64,000 nucleotides of DNA from Bin87 sp963666415 (lineage in GTDB: Bacteria > Chloroflexota > Dehalococcoidia > Lucifugimonadales > UBA3495). Below the pieces are notes generated by a model. It was not told the origin of the DNA and ran no database searches. It worked only from the letters and a program-made list of their open reading frames with translations. How positions within the stretch are numbered: position 1 is the first letter of the stretch; every line of letters begins with the position of its first letter. This document shows, one piece after another, positions 1 through 9,582 of the stretch. The stretch is from NCBI GenBank assembly GCA_963666415.2, contig CAXXPD010000003.1:1426001-1490000 (forward strand), in the 5' to 3' direction. The position numbers were made by a program, and so were the translations under genes.

Positions 1-522
1 GATCTCCTGCTGGCAGCCCATGGCGTCGATGGTGACGATGCACCCCTTCAGTTCCAGCATTGGCAGCAACTGGGGGATCGCGGTGATTTCGTTGGACTTC
101 TCCGCGGTCTTCACCTGCCCCAGGGTCAGCGTGTTGGCCGAGGCCCAGGCGCTGACCAGGTGGATGGCCCGCTGGCCCACATTGCGGTCGTGGGAACGCC
201 GTACCGTCTTGCCGTCGATGGCCACCACTTCCCCGGGGATCAGGTCGGACACCGCCTGGGTCCAGGCCATGAAGCACTGCTGGAACTGCTCCGGGTCCAG
301 CCGGGAGAAGACGTCGCCGAAGGTGTCGTGGGACGGGATGCCGTGGGGCAGTTCCAGGAAGGTCTGGAACCATTCCAGCTTGCTCTTGCCGAACAATTCG
401 ATGTAGACCCAGGAGTCGGCGCCGCAGATGACGGCGCAGATGGCAATGGCAATGATGTCCAGCAGCTGGTGCCGCTTGCACCGGTCGATCCTGGGGTCCT
501 CCAACGTCCCGAAATAATCCAT
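1..522 (-). CDS. ISAs1-family transposase, 5' part (runs off window edge)
   Basis: Reading the minus strand from the ATG at 522 gives 174 uninterrupted codons that run off the left edge. The protein begins MDYFGTLEDPRIDRCKRHQL, the typical N-terminus of ISAs1-type (H-repeat-associated) transposases. It continues through a hydrophobic stretch with a CAVICGADSW-like motif, then the first DDE-domain signature VAIDGKTVRRSHDR and a second acidic motif, VTIDAMGCQ. The remaining DDE glutamate would lie beyond the window. The protein would act as a cut-and-paste transposase. No stop or frameshift is seen in the visible part. The element's end should lie between 523 and about 640, but I could not fix a terminal repeat there. 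The 523-778 stretch has pyrimidine-rich runs near 530-570 and otherwise nothing I recognise. Confidence 0.85.
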   Translation of the reverse strand, partial: MDYFGTLEDPRIDRCKRHQLLDIIAIAICAVICGADSWVYIELFGKSKLEWFQTFLELPHGIPSHDTFGDVFSRLDPEQFQQCFMAWTQAVSDLIPGEVVAIDGKTVRRSHDRNVGQRAIHLVSAWASANTLTLGQVKTAEKSNEITAIPQLLPMLELKGCIVTIDAMGCQQEI

Positions 523-778
523 AATGGACGCGCCCTTCCCCTCTCTCATCACTCCTCCCCTCTCCCCTTCATATCACTGGACTCGCATGCCTGGCCAAGT
601 CTACCAATCTATAACGCGATTGCCCTGGTGAAAAACCCGTCTGTGATACCTGCTGCCTGACTGGTCAGCCAAAGCGATCGGCGTTGTGGAATCGACGGGA
701 TTATAGACCGTATATTGGCGCCGTGCTATCATCGGCGCGTCAACTCAGTCAACTATCAGGCAACCCCCGGAGGTTCTA

Positions 779-1621
779 ATGGACATCGGCTTGAATATGT
801 CAATTTCCACTAACTCAATTGATATCGCCGACATCGCGGCCAAAGCGGAATCTCTGGGTTTCGAGTCAATCTGGTTGCCGGAACACCCGGTGATGCCCGT
901 CAATCCGGTATCCAAATACCCAGGCTCGCCAGACGGCTCCATACCCGTCGCCATGAGCGACATGGCCGATCCCTACATCGGCCTGGCGCGTGCCTCGGCC
1001 GTAACGTCCACCATCAAACTGGGCACCGGAATCAGCCTGATACCGGAGCGGAATCCGCTGGTGCTCGCCGGAGCCATCTCTACGTTAGACCGCTTCTCTG
1101 ACGGGCGCTTTCTATTGGGCATCGGCACCGGTTGGTTGCGCGAAGAAACCGAGATTATGGGCGGGGATTTTGATCACCGATGGACACAAACCAGGGAAGC
1201 GATCGAAGTCATGCGCGCGCTATGGACGCAAGACGAGGCGGAATACCACGGCAGGTACTACAATTTCCCGCCCGTTCAGTGCAACCCCAAACCGGCACAG
1301 GAGGGTGGCCCGCCCGTGATACTGGGTGGCAACGCCCGCAACGTGTTCCGGCGCGTGGTTCGTTGGGGCGACGGTTGGATGCCGACCGGCTCCAGCCCAG
1401 AGCAAATCGCCGCCGGGCGAGCGGCCATCGACGAGCTCGCTGAAGCATCAGGGCGCGATCCGGCCAGTATCAGCGTAACGGTGTTCGGACAATCCGCCGA
1501 CCGCGAGTTGATTGAACGGTTTGCGGCGGCCGGAGCGAACCGAGTCATCGTGCGCCTGCCTGATACCACCAACGCCAGCGCGCTGGAAGAGATGGAGAGC
1601 ATCGCCGCGGCGGTGCTGTAG
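779..1621 (+). CDS. LLM-class F420-dependent oxidoreductase
   Basis: The 280-residue protein has the luciferase-like monooxygenase (LLM) TIM-barrel pattern: N-terminal MDIGLNMSISTN, then ESLGFESIWLPEHP, a substrate-loop region, GTGISLIPERNPLVLAGAIS, and the hallmark DRFSDGRFLLGIGTGWLREE. Family members use F420 or FMN to oxidise or reduce small substrates. The order of motifs and the length fit the F420-dependent TIGR03619-like subgroup, but the substrate cannot be read from sequence. The start ATG at 779 has a GGAGG seven bases upstream (near 769-773), so it is well supported. The cupin gene follows seven bases after the stop, suggesting co-transcription. A second family member starts at 63398. 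The enzyme is presumably cytoplasmic, since no signal peptide is visible. Confidence 0.85.
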   Translation: MDIGLNMSISTNSIDIADIAAKAESLGFESIWLPEHPVMPVNPVSKYPGSPDGSIPVAMSDMADPYIGLARASAVTSTIKLGTGISLIPERNPLVLAGAISTLDRFSDGRFLLGIGTGWLREETEIMGGDFDHRWTQTREAIEVMRALWTQDEAEYHGRYYNFPPVQCNPKPAQEGGPPVILGGNARNVFRRVVRWGDGWMPTGSSPEQIAAGRAAIDELAEASGRDPASISVTVFGQSADRELIERFAAAGANRVIVRLPDTTNASALEEMESIAAAVL

Positions 1622-1628
1622 TCCTGCG

Positions 1629-2096
1629 ATGACATACCAGGGTCGCCTAGTTGTGCTCGCCCCCGGCGAAGGCGAACGGTATTCGCCGCCGGGCCACCCT
1701 GATGTGGTGCTGAAAGCGGGACCTGCGGCAACCCTGGGGGCATATTCCCTGCTGGAGTTCACTGTGGTAGGAAACGGACCGGCGATGCATGTCCACCACG
1801 ATGCCGAGGAAGCATTCTACGTGTTGGATGGGGAGATAACCATCCGAATCGGAACTGATTCCATCCGGGCCATTGCCGGCAGTTTCGTCCTGATTCCTCG
1901 GGAAACGCCGCACACCTTCGATAACGCAAGCGACCATCCGTCCCGGATGCTGACCATCTTCTCGCCGCCGGGATTCGAGCAGTTCTTCCAGCAGGTCGCC
2001 GCGCTGACGGAACCTGCCGGCTCCCCAGCATTCCTGGCAGCAGTGGAATCAATCCGGCATTCGTTGAACACCGAACTGGTTAGCCCGGAAACCTGA
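1629..2096 (+). CDS. Small single-domain cupin protein
   Basis: Using the ATG at 1629, seven bases after the upstream stop, gives 155 residues. In-frame codons extend upstream to 1512, but that would overlap the oxidoreductase by more than 100 bases, so 1629 is preferred although no clear ribosome site is visible. The conserved cupin motif 1 is present (GPAMHVHHDAEEAFYVLDGE, with the two metal-binding histidines and the glutamate), and motif 2 includes PRETPHTFDN with the third histidine. The fold binds a metal and may be an isomerase, a dioxygenase or a sensor; the sequence does not decide which. Close coupling to the LLM oxidoreductase suggests a shared small-molecule pathway, which is an inference. 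Confidence 0.8.
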   Translation: MTYQGRLVVLAPGEGERYSPPGHPDVVLKAGPAATLGAYSLLEFTVVGNGPAMHVHHDAEEAFYVLDGEITIRIGTDSIRAIAGSFVLIPRETPHTFDNASDHPSRMLTIFSPPGFEQFFQQVAALTEPAGSPAFLAAVESIRHSLNTELVSPET

Positions 2097-2123
2097 CGCT
2101 ACGCCGTCAGTTAGAAACGCGAT

Positions 2124-2157
2124 TTACCCCTCAATGTGTACTGACGTTGAGGGGTAA
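2124..2157 (+). terminator. Stem-loop after cupin gene
   Basis: An 11-bp perfect inverted repeat (TTACCCCTCAA at 2124-2134 and TTGAGGGGTAA at 2147-2157) surrounds a 12-nt loop, 27 bases after the cupin stop. There is no long T tract after the stem, so it is a possible terminator or transcript-stabilising hairpin rather than a textbook intrinsic terminator. Confidence 0.5.
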
Positions 2158-2481
2158 TTGGGTTAACGCGTTACTCCTCGTGAACCTCTATCACGTTCAA
2201 AAATATGATGAACAGCATTACATTCGATAATCCTACCCTCTGATATACGATTATCGTAATTACGTTGATTAACCTGCTTGCATATCGTTGATTCATAAAC
2301 AGACATCGGTTTACAGTTAGTAATTGGCATCATATTTACGGTTCACGTTATTAGCGGCCGCCATCATGCGGTTTGACGCTAAACCCGCCGTCTAATATAT
2401 TGGTTGCACGTAATTCACGATTTCCGTGGCAATTATTATCGGTTAAACGGTATTAACAACCAATTTATCAGGAGAATTCGT
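2158..2481 (+). promoter_or_regulatory. AT-rich leader upstream of oppA1
   Basis: No gene is visible in this stretch. It is strikingly AT-rich compared with the surrounding coding DNA and ends with a good ribosome site (GGAG at 2471-2474) eight bases before the oppA1 ATG. A 19-mer at 2406-2424 (GCACGTAATTCACGATTTC) recurs with two mismatches at 17128-17146, ahead of oppA3, so this may be a shared promoter or regulatory segment for the solute-binding-protein genes. I could not assign a confident -35/-10 pair. Confidence 0.4.
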
Positions 2482-4140
2482 ATGTTAATACCACAAGTAC
2501 TACGATACACGACTATCGCTCTATTGATCGCCATCGTGGCTACTACGGTGGTAGTGGCATGCGGAGATGCAGCGGAACCTACTGAACCGCCGGTCGCAAC
2601 TCAATCGGCTGCTGTAGCCCCACAAGCGCGGGCGACAAACACGCCGGTGCCATCTGATGCGCAACCGACCCCAACGCAGCGGGTCTCAGTGCAGCAGGCC
2701 ACTCCGCGGCCAACTCTGGCGCCCGATGTGCGGCAAGGCGATGTGGTCACCGACCGGCTCATCCTGGTGATCGACTCGCCGATTCTTTCATCCATGCTGG
2801 ACTGCGAGGTAACGGGCTCTGGAGTAGTGGTCTACAGAATGTCGGCGGAGTTCATGGTTGATGCCAGCCGCTTCGACGGTTCCTATGAGCCAATGCTGGC
2901 TACCGAGTGGAGTATCACACCGGACGGGCGCACCTGGAATTTCAAACTGCGCCAGGGCGTTCAATGGCAGCAAGGTTGGGGTGAATTTACCGCCCAGGAC
3001 GTGGCCCACTCGATGGCGTACTACACCAACCTTGAATGCAGAGCGTCGTACTCCGACTATTTCCGCAATGATCCCGGCATTGCAGTCGAGATCGTGAACG
3101 ACTACGAAGTGAATATGCACACGCAACTGCGTCCAGCAGTGGACTTCGTATATTGGTATTCGGGATTCCGGGGGATCCCCCAGAGCAGCAAGGCGCAGTG
3201 GGATCAGGATTGTCCGAACGGTGAAGCCGATTACGGCGAGCTCGGGTACTGTGCGGCCAGCCGCGACAAGGTATACGAAATGTCGGCGCGAACCGGCCCG
3301 TATCAGTTCGTCAGTTATGAAGAAAGCGTGGGGTGGGAGTGGGAGGTCGTCGATTACGACCACTGGCGGGTTACTCCGGACTTTTCCGAGATTGAGATCA
3401 AGGATGTGAAGGAGCCTGCAACCCGGTTAGCCATCATGCTGGCTGGTGAAGGGCACATCGCGGCAATCAACCGCGCGTTGCTGCAGGATGCCATTGACGG
3501 CGGTCTGGAAGTGTTCGACAGCTCGGTGACGGCGAACACTACCTTCGCTCTGTTTGGCGGGCTGTTTTACACCATTGGTGAGAAGGGAGTTCCCGACGAC
3601 GTTTCGCCGGAAATACAGGCGGAACTCCGGGAAGCGTACAACGTCGTGGCCGGTCGGGACGAAGAGCACCCGTGGAACATTCCGGGTGAAACGGGCCGGC
3701 TGGTTCGCCAAGCGATGAACAAGGCGATCGACCGCGACCAAATCAACGATGCAATTTTCCAGGGAGCCGGTGGTCGCCAGTGGGTCGGTACCCTGGCCCC
3801 CCGATCTTCCGACCGGCTACAACCCGGCTTGGGAAGAGCGATGGGAGGAGCTTTACGGTTATGACCCCGACAAAGCGCGGGAATTGCTGACGCAAGCTGG
3901 TTATCCAAATGGATTCTCGTTCCGCGTCCCTGTGTTCACGCTGTCCGCTGTGCCAGAAATGCCTGACATGACCGAAGCGATGGCCAAGTTCTGGACTGCG
4001 GTCGGACTGGACCCGCAACTGGAAACCATCGAATCTGCGACATGGATCAACCATATTCGCGCCCTCGATACCGACTGCTGCGTTTATCCCTTCCGGGGAC
4101 CGGCGGCTCCCGTCGACACTCGGGTGCACTTCTACTTTAG

Positions 4141-5854
4141 CCCCAATCCACCGAAAAGATGAGTGTCGCGGTGTGCTGAAGGGGTAAGAAAGTGCTCCTG
4201 TGCATCTGGGATAATGGCTTTTGAAACAGGAAACCGTCCCCAGGCCAGGAGCACCCAAAAGATGCTAGCAGATGACCACCCCGACCGCATCCAAATCGCC
4301 TTTGACGACCACCGCCTGGTGGCCAATGCTGGGCTGATCCTGCCAGCCACGCTGGGCCGGCATCTGGGCCGGCCCGAACTGGTTGACCGGCACCTGGACC
4401 TGGGTCGCGCCCCAGGCCGAGCCAACACCGGCGACAAGGTGATGACGCTGGTGGCGTCTGCTCTGGCCGGAGGAGACTGCATTGACGACGCCGACGTGCT
4501 GCGCACCGGCGGGACGGCTAGCGCCATCGGCTGCGTAGTCAAGGCGCCATCCACCCTGGGGACCTTCCTGCGCAGTTTCCGGTGGGGGCCACGTCCGCCA
4601 ACTGGATCGGGTCAGCCGGGAGCTGCTGGCCCGGGCCTGGGCGGCTGGGGCCGGACCCGGCGACGGGCCGTTGACCATCGACCTGGACTCCACCATCTGC
4701 GAGACATACGGTCTGGCCAAGGAGGGGGCGCGCGACCACGGCTACACCGGCCAGCGAGGCTATCACCCGCTGCTGGCCGTGGCCGCCGGCACCGGCGACG
4801 TGCTGATGGCTCGGCTGCGCAAGGGCCGCGCCAACACCGTTCGGGGCGCCGCTCACTTTCTACGCGAGACGGTGGGGCGAGTACGCTACGGCGGGGCCAG
4901 GGGACAACTCACGGTGCGGGCTGACAGCGGCTTCTACACCCACGCCATCGTCGCCGTCTGCCGCAAGATGGATGTGCGCTACTCCATCACCGTCCGCCAG
5001 CAAGCCCGCCTGCGGAATATCATCGAGGCCATACCCGAGACTGACTGGACGCCGATTCCCTACTGGATGGACGGCGCCGCCGACGTGGCGGAGACCACCT
5101 ACGTCCCCTTCCAGGATGAGCCCGACGCCGCACCGGTGCGGCTCATCGTCCGGCGGGTGCAGCCCACGCCCGGCTCCCAGCTGGCCCTCTTCGCCAGCTA
5201 CCGCTATCACGGCTTCATCACCGACCGAGACGGGGACACCCTGGAACTGGAGGCCGACCATCGGCGCCACGCCGAGATCGAGAACGCCATCCGAGACCTC
5301 AAGTACGGCGTCGGGCTCAACCATCTCCCCTCAGGCCGCTTCGCCGCCAACGGCGCCTGGCTGGCGGTGCAGGTGATGGCCCACAACCTGGCCCGCTGGA
5401 CCGCGCGCATCGGTCTGGGTGAGCAACTGGTAACCACCAAGACCCTCCGACGACGCTTCTTCTCCCTCGCCGGACGGCTCACCCGCTCGGCGCGCCGCCT
5501 CACTTTGCATCTTCCCCAGCGCTGGCCCTGGAAAAACCAGTTCAGTCGCGCCTTGGCTCGATTGCGAGCAATTCCACTCCCAGCCTGACGGCGGCCGTCT
5601 GCCACTGACCCGCTATCCGGCCATCTGACCGTTCCCGCCAACTCGCGCCAACCCAGCCCGCGAAGGGCACTCCTTGCCCACCGCATCTCGAATTACGCCC
5701 GCCATGGCCACTGCGGGCCGCCATCATCGTGTCTGGGTGCCTACTTCACGCCGCCCTCATCCCCATCTATTGGAACTTGGCCTAGCCTGTTCGCCCTCCC
5801 TTGCCCATCAACCCTAGTGTCAACTCCAGCGTACATCGCTTCGGTGGATTCGGG
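4141..5854 (+). mobile_element. IS1380-type insertion sequence in oppA1
   Basis: The boundaries are read directly. Left terminal repeat CCCCAATCCACCGAAAAGATG (4141-4161) matches the complement of 5834-5854 at 18 of 21 positions. A 5-bp duplication, TTTAG, sits at 4136-4140 and 5855-5859. Total length is 1,714 bp. It carries one transposase gene in the plus orientation. The downstream noncoding part (5589-5833) is GC-rich and has no gene I recognise. Confidence 0.9.
4262..5588 (+). pseudogene. IS1380-family transposase, frameshifted
   Basis: The N-terminal part starts at ATG 4262 (MLADDHPDRIQ) and includes LGRHLGRPELVDRHLDLG. The C-terminal part, in another frame, begins around TIDLDSTICETYGLAKEGA, which carries the first catalytic aspartate, followed by VRADSGFYT (second aspartate) and HAEIENAIRDLKYG (glutamate region). 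This is the IS1380 DDE arrangement. The two parts join if one G is removed from the five-G run near 4585-4589, giving about 441 residues, the normal size for the family. The single extra base makes the gene inactive as sequenced. It may be true decay or a homopolymer sequencing error. Confidence 0.85.
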
Positions 5855-7324
5855 TTTAGCGGCGAGCGATTCTTCCACGCCTACACCAGCGACGCTATTC
5901 AGGAGACGAAGAACCGAGCACTCCGGGCATTGAATGAAGCGGACGCCTTGGCTGGACTTTACGCATAATTTAGGGAAAGTATAAAGACAGGGTAAGCTGG
6001 CCGGACCACACTTTCCACAGAAGGTCCAGCCATGCTCACCCTGCCCGATGCAATTTTACCCGTACTCCATCCCTTCGCCACGCTGTTTCGCAACCCGACC
6101 TGGCTGAAAGCCCAAATCCTGCTGGTCGGCGCGATACTGGCCCCAGGCCAACGCACCGTGGCTGCGGCGCTGCGCGTCATGGGCCGCAGCCACCACCGCG
6201 ACTACGCCCGCTACCATGAAGTGCTCAATCGGGCGGTGTGGTCGCCCCGCCAGGCGGCTCGCATCCTACTGTTGCTGCTGCTCCAGCACCTGGATCAGGG
6301 CGATGGCCCGTTGGTCTTCGGCATCGACGAAACCCTGGAACGGCGCCGCGGCCCCAAAATCAAATCCCTGGGCATCTACCGCGATGCGGTGCGTTCCAGC
6401 CGGAGCCACCTGGTCAAGGCCAGTGGCCTGCGCTGGATCTCCCTGATGTGGCTGGGCCAGGTTCCCTGGGCGGGACGCTATTGGGCCTTGCCCTTCCTCA
6501 CCGTGCTGGCGCCCTCGGCACGCTACTACCGGCAGCGCGGACGCCGCCACAAAAAGCTCACCGACTGGGCCCGCCAGATGATCCTGCAACTGCGCCGCTG
6601 GCTCCCGCAGCGCTCCCTGGTGCTGGTGGGTGACGGCGGCTACGCCGTACTGGACCTGCTCCACTGCTGCCAATCCTTGGCTCAACCCGTTACCCTCATC
6701 GCCCGCTTGCGTCTGGACGCCGCCCTCTATGAACCGGCCCCGCCCCGTCAGCCGGGCCGGAACGGTCGCCCCCCGCTGAAAGGCCGGCGGCTGCCCGCGC
6801 TGAAATTACTCGTCGACCATCCCGGTCTGTACTGGACCACCGCCGCGGTAGCCTGGTACAACGGCGCGACCCGCACGGTGGAACTCACCTCGCAAACGGC
6901 GGTTTGGTATCGCTCGGGCAAGCCGCCCGTGCCCATCCGCTGGGTCTTGGTTCGGGACCCCCAGGGCGAATTCGCCACACAGGCTTTGCTGTGCACTGAC
7001 CTGGCCGTGGACCCGACACAGATCCTGGAATGGTTTGTGCTGCGCTGGCAACTGGAGGTTACCTTCCAGGAAGTGCGGGCTCACCTTGGCGTGGAGACCC
7101 AACGCCAGTGGTCGGACCGGGCCATTGCCCGCACCACGCCAATCCTGATGGGGCTCTTCTCATGGACCACCCTGGCGGCCCATCTGCTGCGGCAACAACG
7201 ACCCTCGGCCCATCGTACAGCGGCTTGGTACGCCAAGCCGTCGCCGACCTTCGTGGACGCCATCGCTCTGGTGCGCCGCCACTTGTGGCTGGCGTCCGAG
7301 GGTTTTTCACTGTCCGCCGCTGAC

Positions 7325-8776
7325 TCGGCTTTGTACAAAAGCTAGATAAATTATAAGAACAGGGTAAGCTCGACCAAATCACTACAAGAGGTCGAGTATG
7401 CCCACCCTGCCCGCAGTCATAGTAACCCTGCTGCTGCCCTTTGAGCACCTGTTTGACCCCAGGACCTGGCGCAAAGCCCAACTCCTGGCCATGGGAGCGA
7501 TCCTGTCTCCCGGCAAACGCACCGTGTCCTCCGCCCTCAACATCCTGGGGATTGGGCAGCACGGCGACTTCGCCATCTATCACCACGTGCTCAACCGTGC
7601 CCGATGGTCGCCGCTGCAACTGAGCCGGGTGCTGTTGCTGCTGGTGGCCGGGCGCCTTGGTTCATCCACCGAGCCGTTGGTGTTCGGCATTGACGAGACG
7701 GTGGAACGACGCTGGGGCCGGAAGATTGCGGCCAAGGGGCGGTATCGGGATCCGGTGCGGTCCAAGGACGACCAGGTGGTGATGACCCCCGGATTGCAAT
7801 GGGTGAGCCTGATGTTGCTGACGCGTATCGGATGGGCGGGTCGACACTGGGCGCTACCGTTTTTGACCGCGCTGGTGGTGTCGGCCCGCTACGACCGGCG
7901 CAAAGGTCGCCGGCACAAGACGGTCACCGACTACGCCCAGCAGATGCTGGTCTGCCTGCGCCGGTGGCTGCCGGACCGGGACCTGGTGGTGGTGGCCGAT
8001 GGCGGCTACGCCAAGCGCGAGTTCCTGCGGCATTGCCAGAGTATGTCAAAGCCGATTGTCGTCGTCACCAAACTGCGCAAGGACGCGTCCCGGTACCAGC
8101 CCGCGCCACCGCGGCGGCCCGGCCAGATCGGGCGGCCCCGGGTGGTCGGCGCGCGATTGCCCAGTCCCACGGCGGTACTGGACGATCCCGCTACACAATG
8201 GATTCCCTACCGCGCCACCGGTTCCGACGGCAGTACCGCCAGGGTCGAGCTCGCTTCGGGCGTGGCGCTGTGGTACCACGGCGGGCCGCCGCGCCTTCCC
8301 ATACGTTGGGTCGTCATCAGATACCTGGAGGAGCGCCGCGGGCCCTATGCTTTGCTATGCACCGACACCGAGGCGGAACTCCTGCGGATACTGCAGTGGT
8401 ATCTGCTGCGCTGGCAGGCCGAGGTGACCTTTGCGGAGCTGCGGGCTCACCTGGGCGTGGAAACCCAGCGCCAGTGGTCGGAACGAGCCATCGCCCGAAC
8501 CACCCCCGCGCTCTTTGGCCTGTTCAGCGTGGTGACGCTGGCAGCGGATATCCTGATCGAACAGCGTGGCGGCATGGCGCCGCGCACCGCGGCGTGGTAT
8601 GACAAAACCAGCCCTTCCTTCGCCGACGCCATCGCCCTGGTCAGACGACACCTCTGGGTGCAGCAGGGAACTTTTATGCCGTCCGAGCGCGAGCACGAAT
8701 CGATAAAAGTCCCGCGCCTCTTGTACCACAGGATGCTCGACACGCTAGCCTATGCCGCTTGATTGTACAAAGCCGA
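7325..8776 (+). mobile_element. DDE insertion sequence B, nested inside element A
   Basis: The ends TCGGCTTTGTACAA (7325-7338) and the complement of 8763-8776 match perfectly over 14 bases. The flanks share GAC (7322-7324 and 8777-8779), a candidate 3-bp target duplication; this length is tentative because element A appears to make 5 bp. Length is 1,452 bp. The terminal sequence resembles that of element A (GGCTTT core), and the transposases are homologous, so A and B are siblings that transposed at different times. Confidence 0.8.
7398..8762 (+). CDS. DDE transposase of element B, intact
   Basis: The 454-residue open frame starts MPTLPAVIVTLLLPFEHLFD and aligns along its length with the element A transposase. 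Putative catalytic motifs are VFGIDETVERRWGRK, VVVADGGYAKREF and WQAEVTFAELRAHLGVETQ, in the order D, D, E. No frameshift or stop is present, so this is one of the few potentially active transposases in the window. It would cut and paste element B and perhaps act on the similar ends of element A. A GAGG lies 8-11 bases before the ATG. Confidence 0.85.
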   Translation: MPTLPAVIVTLLLPFEHLFDPRTWRKAQLLAMGAILSPGKRTVSSALNILGIGQHGDFAIYHHVLNRARWSPLQLSRVLLLLVAGRLGSSTEPLVFGIDETVERRWGRKIAAKGRYRDPVRSKDDQVVMTPGLQWVSLMLLTRIGWAGRHWALPFLTALVVSARYDRRKGRRHKTVTDYAQQMLVCLRRWLPDRDLVVVADGGYAKREFLRHCQSMSKPIVVVTKLRKDASRYQPAPPRRPGQIGRPRVVGARLPSPTAVLDDPATQWIPYRATGSDGSTARVELASGVALWYHGGPPRLPIRWVVIRYLEERRGPYALLCTDTEAELLRILQWYLLRWQAEVTFAELRAHLGVETQRQWSERAIARTTPALFGLFSVVTLAADILIEQRGGMAPRTAAWYDKTSPSFADAIALVRRHLWVQQGTFMPSEREHESIKVPRLLYHRMLDTLAYAA

Positions 8777-9048
8777 GACGCAGAACCGGATATACGGAAA
8801 GTCCCGTCCGCTCTGTACCACCGACTCATAGATTCGCTTGCCTACGCGGCTTAAAAAGCGTAAAGCCCAGCTTGGTGGATTGGCAAAAAGTCACTGACGA
8901 GATTTTTTACCAATCGGGCACCATCCCCGGTTGGACACTGCCGGTTAGCGCAACTGTGAATCCGGACGTAGTCGCCGAGTACATATTCCTGGGACCGAAC
9001 AACGGGAACTATGTCTACCTGGAGTACGTCAAAGGGGTTAGAGAGTAA

Positions 9049-9517
9049 GCCATGCTTCATCTCCGAAGTGCTCGAATCACCCCCGGTGCAGCTGCACCGG
9101 GGGGAACGTCGGGAATTCTCCCGGTTTGAAGGTGGCGAAGCACGAATCCTCGACGGATCCAAACCAAACTCCATTAGGATTGTTGAGGGGTGATCGCGTC
9201 GATAGGTTGGGGGCTGCGTGAAGCTTTATTGCATTTGGACATATGATAATCCGCATTACATCTAATAATCTGATTCGCAAAAAACACGAGGCTTATTTTT
9301 CGTTAATGCGACGCTTAAAAAAACTGATTTCCGCATATTTCAAGCCGGAACAATCACGATAAATAGGAATTATCTACGAAATATACTACCAACGGCTAGA
9401 ATCTTACGGATTGACTCAGTGCTGGAAGTTCCATATATTGCTGGCACTAAGTCCGCGATCAGCGTGGCCTTAATTGTTGATAATGGTATCTCAACTCTGA
9501 AATTTCGGAGGGTTCGT
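9049..9517 (+). other. Intergenic region between oppA1 and oppA2
   Basis: No gene is visible here. The first 150 bases are GC-rich and contain a perfect palindrome (listed separately). The rest, from about 9230, is AT-rich like the leader of oppA1 and presumably holds the oppA2 promoter. A good ribosome site, GGAGG (9508-9512), precedes the oppA2 ATG by five bases. Confidence 0.5.
9080..9103. repeat. 24-bp perfect palindrome downstream of oppA1
   Basis: CCCCCGGTGCAG at 9080-9091 is followed immediately by its exact complement, CTGCACCGGGGG, so the fold has no unpaired loop apart from the turn. It sits 32 bases after the oppA1 stop. No T run follows. It could be a transcript-end hairpin or a protein site. 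Confidence 0.6.
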
Positions 9518-9582
9518 ATGATTATTTCACGGATGTTACGATTCCCGGCGGTTGCCATAATGATCACCATAGGGGTCACTAC

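Larger units (their letters stand above)
6032..8854 (+). pseudogene. DDE transposase of element A, split by element B
   Basis: The open part runs from ATG 6032 (MLTLPDAILPVLHPFATLF) to about 7324. It has putative DDE motifs VFGIDETLERRRG, VLVGDGGYA and WQLEVTFQEVRAHLGVETQ. It then enters element B and ends in foreign codons at 7345. The missing C-terminus lies beyond element B: 8780-8854 reads in frame AEPDIRKVPSALYHRLIDSL then AYAA and a stop, closely matching the C-terminus of the element B transposase (KVPRLLYHRMLDTLAYAA). The gene was therefore broken by a relative of itself. Reconstructed length is about 455 residues. Confidence 0.87.
5952..8870 (+). mobile_element. DDE insertion sequence A in oppA1, itself carrying element B
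   Basis: The left end CTGGACTTTACGC (5952-5964) matches the complement of the right end CTGGGCTTTACGC (8858-8870) at 12 of 13 positions. A 5-bp duplication, CTTGG, lies at 5947-5951 and 8871-8875. Removing the segment rejoins the oppA1 codons GAC GCC TTG GTG GAT TGG, matching the same region in oppA2. The element contains its own transposase gene, interrupted by a related second element (7325-8776). The family is probably in the IS4/IS701 group of DDE transposases; the exact family is uncertain. Confidence 0.88.
2482..9048 (+). pseudogene. Family-5 peptide/oligopeptide-binding lipoprotein gene, copy 1 (frameshifted and twice interrupted)
   Basis: The start ATG at 2482 follows GGAG at 2471. 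Residues 1-27 form a lipoprotein signal peptide ending in lipobox VVAC, with Cys27 as lipid anchor. A Pro/Thr/Ala-rich linker precedes a family-5 extracellular solute-binding domain, which would capture peptides or similar solutes for an ABC permease. The 3' part is broken in three ways. A run of six C near 3796-3801, where copy 2 has five, shifts the frame. An IS1380-type element (4141-5854) splits the gene after the HFYFS codons. A nested element (5952-8870) splits it again before DWQKVTDEIF. The final exon-like piece is 8871-9048. Removing both elements and one C gives a protein closely matching copy 2 over its whole length. As sequenced it cannot make full-length protein. Confidence 0.9.

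Noticed and set aside
160..660. Open frames on the plus strand over 20-660
   Set aside because: They overlap the minus-strand ISAs1 transposase, which has real family motifs.
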